Origin: an uncultured Bacteroidota bacterium
Lineage (GTDB): Bacteria; Bacteroidota; Bacteroidia; Chitinophagales; Chitinophagaceae
Reading direction: 5' to 3'
Assembly: GCA_903821465.1 (NCBI GenBank)
Contig: CAIJLK010000104.1
Location: forward strand, 1 to 44,489
DNA: 44,489 bases
Shown here piece after piece: positions 34,011-40,961 of the stretch; the first letter of the stretch is position 1, and the number at the start of each line of letters is the position of its first letter. The translations under genes were made by a program, and so were the position numbers. The notes beneath the pieces are model-generated. The model did not search any database. It was not told the origin of the DNA and saw only the letters and a program-made list of their open reading frames with translations.

Positions 34011-34967
34011 ATGTCTGTTTTTACAATACATCACATTACAAAATACGAATACGATAGGCCAGTTAAAGAAAGCGTGAACGAAATAAAAATATTTCCTTAT
34101 GCTTCAGAAGATCAGGAGATTTTACAGCACGATATCATCATTACAGATCAGCCTGATATTTTGATTTATGATGATTACTGGGGTAATAAAACCGGGAGTT
34201 TTAATTTGCTTTCACCCCACAGAGTTATGGTGATCGAAAGTAAATTAAAAGTGCGCACTTCTAAGGATCCCAATCTTGTATTTTCCATTCATTCTTATCC
34301 AAATGAACTTACTGCTGTAATTGATAAAGATTTGCATTTATTGGAATTAGCTAGAACTTCAGAAACAAAATCAATCGATACCATGCGTGGTTATATTGAA
34401 AGATTTTCTAGCCCAACAAAACCCATTGCTGAGATTGTAAAAGACTGTTGTGAATTTATATTTACCGAATTCACTTATATCAAGGGCATTACCAATATTG
34501 AAACTACAGTTGATGAAATTGTAGCACATAAATCTGGTGTTTGTCAGGATTTCGCACACGTAATGCTTGAACTTTTACGCATGATTGGTATTCCAGCAAG
34601 ATATGTGAGTGGCTATATTTGTCCCAATAAAAACGGCATGCGTGGCGAAGGTGCCACACACGCTTGGGTAGAAGCATTTATTCCACATTATGGTTGGGTA
34701 GGCACTGATCCTACTAATAATGTTTGGGCCACCAATAACCATGTTAAGTTGGCTGTGGGTCGCGATTTCAATGATTGTACTCCTGCCAAAGGAACTTTCA
34801 AAGGACCTGCAAGACAATCGCTTTCGGTTTATGTATCTGTGGGTTATGAAGACGGACAGGTTTTTGAAGAAATTACAGATGTACAACTTCAAAAACAGGC
34901 CGGATCTGAAGGAGCTGACTTAATTATTGATAACTTCGCCGGACAACAACAGCAACAACAACAATAG
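34011..34967 (+). CDS. Transglutaminase-like cysteine peptidase with poly-Gln tail
   Basis: A 318-residue protein. Residues 1-85 are the beta-rich bacterial transglutaminase N-terminal domain (HHITKYEYDRPVKESVNEIK). The catalytic core has Cys178 (SGVCQDFAH), His217 (ATHAWVEAF) and Asp233 (GTDPTNN), the full papain-like triad. Such proteins in this gene trio are thought to cleave peptide bonds opposite to the ATP-grasp ligase. The C-terminus ends in seven Gln encoded by a CAA/CAG tract (34944-34964), unusual for the family and a slippage-prone site. No signal peptide is seen, so a cytoplasmic location is likely. Confidence 0.92.
   Translation: MSVFTIHHITKYEYDRPVKESVNEIKIFPYASEDQEILQHDIIITDQPDILIYDDYWGNKTGSFNLLSPHRVMVIESKLKVRTSKDPNLVFSIHSYPNELTAVIDKDLHLLELARTSETKSIDTMRGYIERFSSPTKPIAEIVKDCCEFIFTEFTYIKGITNIETTVDEIVAHKSGVCQDFAHVMLELLRMIGIPARYVSGYICPNKNGMRGEGATHAWVEAFIPHYGWVGTDPTNNVWATNNHVKLAVGRDFNDCTPAKGTFKGPARQSLSVYVSVGYEDGQVFEEITDVQLQKQAGSEGADLIIDNFAGQQQQQQQ
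34941..34966 (+). repeat. CAA/CAG trinucleotide tract
   Basis: Eight near-identical CAA/CAG triplets at the 3' end of the transglutaminase gene, encoding its terminal Gln run. Unit changes would keep the frame and only alter tail length. Confidence 0.85.
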
Positions 34968-34980
34968 TAGTTCCATCGCC

Positions 34981-35505
34981 ATGAAAGAATTGTCGTTTTA
35001 CAGAGTCATTACTTATATACTAGTTCCCTTTGCATCTATCTTAGGCATCATGGATCTTTTTATGATACCAAGTGCACTTGGCAACCCCTCTATATTGTTT
35101 TCGGTTTTTTTGCTTGCAACTTTTTGCATTTATGTATTTGCAAGCCTGATTTTTTTGGTGAGACATATCGATCAGAATAAACATGCAAATCATTCATTGA
35201 AGGATTGGGTAAAAGTGAATGCCTATGCCAGCTTTTTTTTAGGGATTCAATTTTTAGTATCGGCTGTAGGAATTTTTTATATGCCTCAACATGAATTGAG
35301 CGACTACATCGATAAATTTTTAGGAACTCAAGCGAATATGCCCAGCAATATCAATACGGCTTTATTTATTAAAATAATGCGTGGTGTAGCTTATTTTCTA
35401 TTTTTCTTTTCCTTCCTTTTAATAGTTCATGTAACAATGGGACTAAGATTGCTAAAGAAGTACGCCTATCTTTTTAATGATGAACCAACTTCCACAGAGG
35501 AATAA
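34981..35505 (+). CDS. Membrane protein of unknown function in the ATP-grasp/transglutaminase operon
   Basis: A 174-residue protein with four hydrophobic segments: VITYILVPFASILGIMDLFM, FSVFLLATFCIYVFASLIFLV, ASFFLGIQFLVSAVGIFYM and GVAYFLFFFSFLLIVHVTMGL. The N- and C-termini are probably cytoplasmic. The ATG at 34981 starts 13 bp after the transglutaminase stop; an upstream in-frame extension would run through the CAA tract in another frame and is rejected. No family recognised. Close spacing suggests co-transcription with the trio, or with rarA 38 bp downstream. Confidence 0.68.
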   Translation: MKELSFYRVITYILVPFASILGIMDLFMIPSALGNPSILFSVFLLATFCIYVFASLIFLVRHIDQNKHANHSLKDWVKVNAYASFFLGIQFLVSAVGIFYMPQHELSDYIDKFLGTQANMPSNINTALFIKIMRGVAYFLFFFSFLLIVHVTMGLRLLKKYAYLFNDEPTSTEE

Positions 35506-35543
35506 GAACTTATTCCCGAACCACCCATTTTTAGTAATTTAGA

Positions 35544-36818
35544 ATGGTGAATCCCTCTATTCCATTAGCTGAAAGAATTCGTCCCTCTACACTCGACGAT
35601 TTACTTGGTCAGGAACATCTGACTGGCAAAGGATCTATACTCAGAACTGCCATTGAAAATGGGCGGATACCTTCGATGATTTTATGGGGACCGCCAGGTG
35701 TAGGCAAAACCACCATTGCCAATATCATTGCGCATACCATGCAGGTACCCTACTTTCAATTAAGTGCGATCAGCAGTGGTGTGAAAGATGTTCGAGAAGT
35801 CATTGAATCGGCTAAAGAACATATTGGGTCTGTATTATTCATTGATGAGATCCATCGATTCAATAAAGGTCAGCAGGACGCACTACTTGGTGCTGTAGAA
35901 AAAGGTATCATCACATTGATTGGAGCAACTACAGAGAATCCTTCTTTTGAAGTGAATAGTGCGTTATTAAGCAGGTGTCAGGTGTATGTCTTGAAAGCAT
36001 TGACAGAAGATGGATTAGTGAAATTATTGCATCATGCCTTGTTGAAAGATGCAACCTTAAAGAGTCTGCATCCTATTCTCAAAGAAACAGAAGCCTTGAT
36101 CAGATTGTCTGGGGGCGATGCAAGAAAATTATTAAATCTATTAGAGTTAGTAGCAAGTTCATTCCCCTCGAATGATGCATCAAAAGATATTACAGATGCT
36201 TTTGTAATGAAAGTGGCTCAGAATAAAATTGCATTATATGATAAGCAAGGCGAGCAACACTATGATATCATTTCTGCTTTTATAAAGAGTATGCGGGGCA
36301 GTGATCCAAATGGCGCTGTATATTGGTTAGCTAGGATGATCGAAGGTGGTGAAGATGTAAAATTCATTGCACGACGGATGGTGATTTTTTCGAGTGAAGA
36401 TATCGGCAATGCCAATCCAAATGCATTATTAATGGCCACCACCACTTTTGATGCAGTTACTAAAATAGGCTATCCAGAGAGTAGAATCATACTTACTCAA
36501 TGTGCTACTTACTTAGCTTCCTCACCAAAAAGCAATGCCGCAGTAGTAGCCATCATGGATGCACAAAAAGCAGTACAACAATTTGGCGATCAGCCTGTGC
36601 CCTTGCATATTCGAAATGCCCCGACAAAATTGATGAAGGATCTAGACTACGGAAAAAATTATCAGTACGCTCATTTAGGTGAAGGCAATTTTATAGAACA
36701 AGAATATTTACCCGCTCCATTAGTAGGCACTAAGTTTTATAATCCCGGAAACAATCAACGAGAGAATGAGATCCGTAAATTTTTAAAAGACAAATGGAAA
36801 GACAAATACAAATATTAA
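35544..36818 (+). CDS. rarA: Replication-associated recombination protein A (AAA+ ATPase)
   Basis: A AAA+ ATPase related to clamp loaders and RuvB that acts at stalled replication forks (RarA/MgsA). The 424-residue protein has Walker A GPPGVGKTT (residues 49-57), Walker B VLFIDEIHRFNKGQQDALL near 97, sensor-1-type GATTENPSFEVNSALLSRC, and the C-terminal tetramerisation region PNGAVYWLARMIEGGEDVKFIARR. N-terminal PLAERIRPSTLDDLLGQEH is characteristic. The M28 peptidase gene follows after 22 bp on the same strand and may be co-transcribed, though unrelated in function. Confidence 0.95.
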   Translation: MVNPSIPLAERIRPSTLDDLLGQEHLTGKGSILRTAIENGRIPSMILWGPPGVGKTTIANIIAHTMQVPYFQLSAISSGVKDVREVIESAKEHIGSVLFIDEIHRFNKGQQDALLGAVEKGIITLIGATTENPSFEVNSALLSRCQVYVLKALTEDGLVKLLHHALLKDATLKSLHPILKETEALIRLSGGDARKLLNLLELVASSFPSNDASKDITDAFVMKVAQNKIALYDKQGEQHYDIISAFIKSMRGSDPNGAVYWLARMIEGGEDVKFIARRMVIFSSEDIGNANPNALLMATTTFDAVTKIGYPESRIILTQCATYLASSPKSNAAVVAIMDAQKAVQQFGDQPVPLHIRNAPTKLMKDLDYGKNYQYAHLGEGNFIEQEYLPAPLVGTKFYNPGNNQRENEIRKFLKDKWKDKYKY

Positions 36819-36840
36819 TCAGCACACAACTAACAACACC

Positions 36841-38196
36841 ATGAGAAAAATCAGCATCGCAATTTTCACCTTTGTTCTTTCTGCATATAGTTGCTTTTCA
36901 CAAACTACCATCAATCGTGATCCTGAAATTGCACAAATGGTAAAAGAGGTTTCTGCCGATTCATTACAGAGCTATATTTTACAAATGGTTAGTTATGGTA
37001 CCAGAAATACCATGAGTGCGGCTACAGATCCTAAACGTGGAATAGGAGCTGCAAGAAATTGGGCACTTAATAAGTTCAACAGTTTTGCTAAATCATCAAG
37101 TGGAAGACTTACTGCATTTATCGATACCACCACTTTAATGCCTGATAAAAAAAGGATCGACACAGCAACCCTTTTAGGCAATGTGGTTGCAACTTTAAAA
37201 GGAACAGACCCGAATGATAATCGCGTTTTTTTAATCAGCGGGCATTTGGATAATATGCGTGGTAGTCCGATTGATCGGATCGGCGACGCACCTGGCGCAA
37301 ATGATGATGGAAGTGGCGCTGCTGCTGTAATTGAGTGTGCTAGAATTATGAGTAAACACAGTTTCCCTGCCAGCATCATTTTTGTTATAGTAAGTGGAGA
37401 AGAGCAGGGTTTATTAGGCGCATATTACATGGCAAACAAAGCGAAAAAAGAAAACTGGAATATCGAAGCTGTATTGAATAATGATATTATGGGTAGTAAT
37501 AACAGTAATGAAACCAATATTATCGACAACACGCGGATTCGTGTTTTTAGTGAAGGATTACCTGCTTATGAATTAGAAAAAAGCGCGAAACAAATCAGAC
37601 AGCTGGGTTTAGAGAATGATGGTAAAGCCCGACAATTAGCACGTTACGTAAAAGAAATTGGAGAACGATATGTAGAAAATTTAGAAGTAGTAATGGTTTA
37701 TCGTAATGATCGATTCTTAAGAGGCGGAGATCATACCCCTTATGTTGAAAATGGATTTGCGGCTGTTCGAATTTCTGAAATGAACGAGAATTACAACCAC
37801 CAACATAAAGATGTAAAAAAAGAAAATGGCATTCAATATGGCGATCTTCCTGAATTTATGGACTTTGAATATTTGCGCAAAAACACCGCAATGAATTTAT
37901 CCAACTTGGCCAACTTAGCAAAAGCAGCTGCAATGCCAGAGGATGTGAAAATAGAAGTAAAAAAATTATCCAATAATACTTATCTCAGTTGGAATATCCC
38001 TAAATCAGGAAAAGTAAAAGGTTATTATATTCTTCAACGTGAAACCACCAATGCATTCTGGCAGAAAAAATATTTCACAACAGAGAAAGAATTTCTATTA
38101 CCGTTTTCAAAAGACAATTACTTCTTTGCAGTTCAATCTGTAAACGAGACAGGCAACGAAAGTCTACCGATTGTGCCGGGGATAGCAGGAAGATAA
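36841..38196 (+). CDS. Exported M28-family metallo-aminopeptidase
   Basis: A 451-residue zinc peptidase with a signal peptide (MRKISIAIFTFVLSAYSCFSQ). Di-zinc ligands of the M28 fold are all visible: His135 (SGHLDN), Asp155 (GANDDGSGAA), catalytic Glu187 and ligand Glu188 (SGEEQG), Asp215 (NNDIMGS) and a late His in NENYNHQHKD. Residues about 370-445 form a fibronectin III-like beta domain (VKIEVKKLSNNTYLSWNIP...). It probably trims peptides in the periplasm or outside the cell. The stop is followed by a short heptamer-type repeat and the shared hairpin at 38282. Confidence 0.92.
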   Translation: MRKISIAIFTFVLSAYSCFSQTTINRDPEIAQMVKEVSADSLQSYILQMVSYGTRNTMSAATDPKRGIGAARNWALNKFNSFAKSSSGRLTAFIDTTTLMPDKKRIDTATLLGNVVATLKGTDPNDNRVFLISGHLDNMRGSPIDRIGDAPGANDDGSGAAAVIECARIMSKHSFPASIIFVIVSGEEQGLLGAYYMANKAKKENWNIEAVLNNDIMGSNNSNETNIIDNTRIRVFSEGLPAYELEKSAKQIRQLGLENDGKARQLARYVKEIGERYVENLEVVMVYRNDRFLRGGDHTPYVENGFAAVRISEMNENYNHQHKDVKKENGIQYGDLPEFMDFEYLRKNTAMNLSNLANLAKAAAMPEDVKIEVKKLSNNTYLSWNIPKSGKVKGYYILQRETTNAFWQKKYFTTEKEFLLPFSKDNYFFAVQSVNETGNESLPIVPGIAGR

Positions 38197-38203
38197 AAAA
38201 TTT

Positions 38204-38229
38204 AGATAAAAGATACAAGTGAAAAGAGG
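38204..38229 (+). repeat. Heptamer repeat tract 4 (plus sense, short)
   Basis: AGATAAAAGATACAAGTGAAAAG: two GATAAAA-type and one GTGAAAA unit, starting 8 bp after the M28 peptidase stop. It is the shortest of the five tracts, the plus-sense partner of tract 5 across the hairpin at 38282. Confidence 0.6.
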
Positions 38230-38281
38230 TTTGTTAGTTGGAACGTTAAAATTCCAGCGCCACACAACTTCCTTTTAAAAG

Positions 38282-38317
38282 TAAACCCTAGTCCCGATTG
38301 CTCGGAACTAGGGTTTA
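38282..38317. terminator. Probable bidirectional terminator between convergent genes
   Basis: Stem TAAACCCTAGT / ACTAGGGTTTA plus inner CCGA/TCGG around loop TTGC. Minus-sense tail is CTTTT, plus-sense tail TAAAATAT, so T-runs are weak in both directions. Its position midway between two convergent genes and their repeat tracts supports a terminator role. Confidence 0.6.
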
Positions 38318-38324
38318 TAAAATA

Positions 38325-38419
38325 TCACTTTATCTCTTATCTTTTATCTCTTCACTTCTTCTTCCACTCTTCACTCTTCACTTTTATCTTTTATCTCTTA
38401 TCTCTTATCTCTTATCTTT
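38325..38419 (-). repeat. Heptamer repeat tract 5 (minus sense), overlapping a gene end
   Basis: About 12 units. The plus strand reads (CTCTTCA)n, TTTTATC and (TCTTATC)n; in the minus gene sense GATAAGA, GATAAAA and GTGAAGA. The tract overlaps the last codons and stop of the FAD enzyme gene: its C-terminal DKR and TAA are themselves a GATAAGA unit. Confidence 0.85.
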
Positions 38420-39886
38420 CATAGGTACTAGTCGCTCGGCGATTTTTTCTGTCTCCTCAGCCCCACGATTTCCACCTTCATGGTATTCCGCGTCTTCATT
38501 CACATCCCATAGATCGTATAATTCTTTTCCAGCAATAATATTTTTGGCGGCGAGCATGGCAGTCATCATACTATGGTCCTGATTATTGTATTTATGCATC
38601 CCATTACGTCCCACTAAATACAGGCCAGGATATGCTTTCAAGGCTTCGCGTACATCTTCTACATTCTGCTTATAACTATGATCATATACAGGATATGCTT
38701 TAGGCTGACGAACAACATAGCCATCCACAACAGCAGATGCTTTGGTTAATCCGATCTGTTCAATTTCTTTTTTACCGAGGTTGATCAGGGTTTCATCAGA
38801 GCTGGTCCAAAGTCCATCTCCTTCAAAACAAAAATATTCTAACCCATAACAAGCCATGCTTGGATCGGGTACCATAAACGGACTCCAAGATTTAAAATTC
38901 TGAATCCTTCCCACTTTTACACTAGGGTCGTGAATATAGATCCAGTTATCGCTAAACGCATCTTCGTCTTTACAGATCAGTACAACTGTTACAAAATCTC
39001 GGTAGCCCAATTCTTGTGAAGACGCCAAAGGTTTTGCAGGAAATTGAGGTTGCACCGCAGGAATTAATTCGCGCATCGGTGCAGAAGAAAGTACATAATC
39101 AAACCCATCCAAAGTTCTACCATCGCTGGTTTGAACAGTCCACTTTCCATCAGCCTGACTAATGCCATTCACACCCGTGTTCATTTCCACTTGTACGCCC
39201 ATGGCAATACATTTCTGCGTACAGGCCTCCCACATCATACCTGGTCCCTTTTTAGGATATCGGAATGAATCAATCAAAGTTTTGATCACTTTATCTTTAT
39301 CTCCCTTTGCAGCTTTTGGTTTGAATAATGCATTCCAAATAGCACTACTTAAAGAAAGACCTTTAATTCTTTGTGCAGCCCAATCAGCCGATATTTCATT
39401 ACAAGGAATACCCCAAACTTTTTCGGTATAAGTTTTGAAAAATATATTGAAGAGTCTTTTACCAAACTGATTGGTCACCCAATCTTCGAAATTATTTGGA
39501 TTTTTAACTGGAAATACTTTGGCACGCAAGTAACTCATCACACATAAAAAGCTTTCCCAGATACCTAGTTTCATTAATGCCTCAAATGCCACTAATGGAT
39601 AAGAAAAGAATTTCTTATTATAAAAAATGCGGGAGCTACGCGGGCGCTCTAACATTTCATCGCCCAAAATTTCTGTCCAGAAATCTTCCACTTCTTTTGA
39701 TTTAGAAAAGAAGCGGTGACCCCCAATATCAAAATTGTAACCCTTATACGTCTCTGTACGGGAAATTCCACCCACATATTGCGGGTCTTTTTCAAAAACC
39801 ACTACCTGCTGATTTCCCTTAGCCAATAAATAGGCTGCAGTTAATCCGGCTGGTCCAGCACCAATGATGGCAACTTTTTTCTGCAT
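38405..39886 (-). CDS. FAD-dependent amine-oxidase / UDP-galactopyranose-mutase-like enzyme
   Basis: A 493-residue flavoprotein. N-terminal [16 protein letters not shown] (GxGxxG at 9-14) binds FAD, with ribose-binding Glu in [28 protein letters not shown] is the typical second contact of the protoporphyrinogen-oxidase/UGM superfamily (R and GGH motifs). [27 protein letters not shown] and the C-terminal [20 protein letters not shown] recall UDP-galactopyranose mutase-like enzymes that act on sugar nucleotides. A glycan-related role is plausible but unproven. The C-terminal residues lie in a repeat tract, so tail length may vary between strains. It is monocistronic on the minus strand. Confidence 0.82.
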   Translation of the reverse strand: MQKKVAIIGAGPAGLTAAYLLAKGNQQVVVFEKDPQYVGGISRTETYKGYNFDIGGHRFFSKSKEVEDFWTEILGDEMLERPRSSRIFYNKKFFSYPLVAFEALMKLGIWESFLCVMSYLRAKVFPVKNPNNFEDWVTNQFGKRLFNIFFKTYTEKVWGIPCNEISADWAAQRIKGLSLSSAIWNALFKPKAAKGDKDKVIKTLIDSFRYPKKGPGMMWEACTQKCIAMGVQVEMNTGVNGISQADGKWTVQTSDGRTLDGFDYVLSSAPMRELIPAVQPQFPAKPLASSQELGYRDFVTVVLICKDEDAFSDNWIYIHDPSVKVGRIQNFKSWSPFMVPDPSMACYGLEYFCFEGDGLWTSSDETLINLGKKEIEQIGLTKASAVVDGYVVRQPKAYPVYDHSYKQNVEDVREALKAYPGLYLVGRNGMHKYNNQDHSMMTAMLAAKNIIAGKELYDLWDVNEDAEYHEGGNRGAEETEKIAERLVPMKDKR

Positions 39887-39957
39887 AGAATTGATTCAAG
39901 TAAATTTAAAACTTGCTATAAGGGTGCAAAGATGTAAAATAATGGTGGTTCTACCAT

Positions 39958-39965
39958 TAGATTTG
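39958..39965 (+). promoter_or_regulatory. -7 element of the ElaA-like gene
   Basis: TAGATTTG, a perfect TAnnTTTG match, 38 bp before the ATG. No TTTG is visible at -33. Confidence 0.45.
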
Positions 39966-40003
39966 CAGCCTAATCACTTAATTTAAGACCGAATAAACAG
40001 TTT

Positions 40004-40468
40004 ATGAGCGAGAATAGATACAAATGGGAATGTAAACCCTTCCAGGAACTTAGCGTTGATGAGCTTTACAGCTTATTGCGACTTCGTTCAGATGTGTTTG
40101 TTGTAGAACAAAATTGTGTGTTTTTAGATCAGGACAATAAGGATCAGGAATGCTATCATATCCTAGGTTGGGATCAAAATAACCTAGTAGCAAGCACCAG
40201 ACTTGTACCTAAAGGCGTTTCCTATCCCGACTATCATTCAATTGGTAGAGTTGTGAATAGTAAAGACTATCGCGGATTGGGTTTGGGTAAAGAACTGATG
40301 GAATATAGTATTCAAAAATGCATTGAATTGTTTGGAGATTTGCCTATTAAAATTGGTGCGCAATTCTATTTGAAAAAATTCTATGAATCACTCGGTTTTA
40401 TCCAAAGCAGTGATATTTACGATGAAGATGGTATTGATCATATCAAAATGATCAGGCAACCTAAATAA
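40004..40468 (+). CDS. ElaA-like GNAT N-acetyltransferase
   Basis: A 154-residue acetyltransferase of the GNAT fold. The N-terminal half is ElaA-like: LSVDELYSLLRLRSDVFVVEQNCVFLDQDNKD, with the LRxxVFVVEQ signature. The acetyl-CoA-binding loop is GRVVNSKDYRGLGLGKELM (RGLGLGKEL). GAQFYLKKFYESLGF is the usual C-terminal motif. The substrate is unknown for the family. Its last 8 bp overlap the 3' end of the convergent minus-strand gene at 40461. Confidence 0.9.
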   Translation: MSENRYKWECKPFQELSVDELYSLLRLRSDVFVVEQNCVFLDQDNKDQECYHILGWDQNNLVASTRLVPKGVSYPDYHSIGRVVNSKDYRGLGLGKELMEYSIQKCIELFGDLPIKIGAQFYLKKFYESLGFIQSSDIYDEDGIDHIKMIRQPK

Positions 40469-40952
40469 ATAGACCCCAATCATCTTCATCCCCATCTTTA
40501 ACAAAAGTGGCGACCCAGATCCGGAAAAAATATTTGAACTGGTCAAGCGATTCTTCAATGACTCGCTTATAGGCATCTTCCGACCAGCCCATCAATACTG
40601 TAAAATTAATCTGCTCCATCATTTGTCTGCAGTTACTGCGAATAATAGCAGCATTTTCCATTTTAATAGTATAGGCATCAACACTCACTGCGCCAATAAT
40701 TTTTGGAGCAACAATGAGTGCATTTTCATAGATCAAAGATTTGGTTGTGGATCTATTATTTTCATTATTCTCATCTTCTAAGTTTTCGGCAAAAGCCACA
40801 ACCAATCCGAATACTTCTCGCCATTGTTTGTACACATCACTCGCAGCCATGATACCGGGAGCATTTTTCCATGCTTCTCCATGCTGATTCATCTTTTTGA
40901 TAAATCTGTTTTCATCCCACTGGGGTAAAAAATTTAATTTTTCTAAATCCAT
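40461..40952 (-). CDS. Conserved hypothetical protein downstream of uvrA
   Basis: A 163-residue soluble protein without signal peptide or membrane segments. It is predicted mostly helical, with an acidic stretch LEDENNENNRSTTK (about residues 58-71) and many Trp/Phe near the C-terminus (FRIWVATFVKDGDEDDWGLFI). No family recognised. It starts 10 bp after uvrA on the same strand, so it is probably translated from the uvrA transcript. Its 3' end overlaps the ElaA-like gene tail to tail by 8 bp. A link to DNA repair is only suggested by position. Confidence 0.7.
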   Translation of the reverse strand: MDLEKLNFLPQWDENRFIKKMNQHGEAWKNAPGIMAASDVYKQWREVFGLVVAFAENLEDENNENNRSTTKSLIYENALIVAPKIIGAVSVDAYTIKMENAAIIRSNCRQMMEQINFTVLMGWSEDAYKRVIEESLDQFKYFFRIWVATFVKDGDEDDWGLFI

Positions 40953-40961
40953 AACTAGAAT

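Noticed and set aside
34927..34980. Upstream start for the 174-residue membrane protein
   Set aside because: The extension is the CAA tract of the transglutaminase gene read in another frame (poly-Asn/Ser).
31556..35505. A complete Anbu (bacterial proteasome-like) peptidase operon
   Set aside because: The trio often associated with it is present, but no Ntn-hydrolase gene is found in the window.
38298..38582. A 94-codon frame with a hydrophobic start
   Set aside because: Same cause: repeat tract 5 read on the plus strand plus antisense of the FAD enzyme gene.
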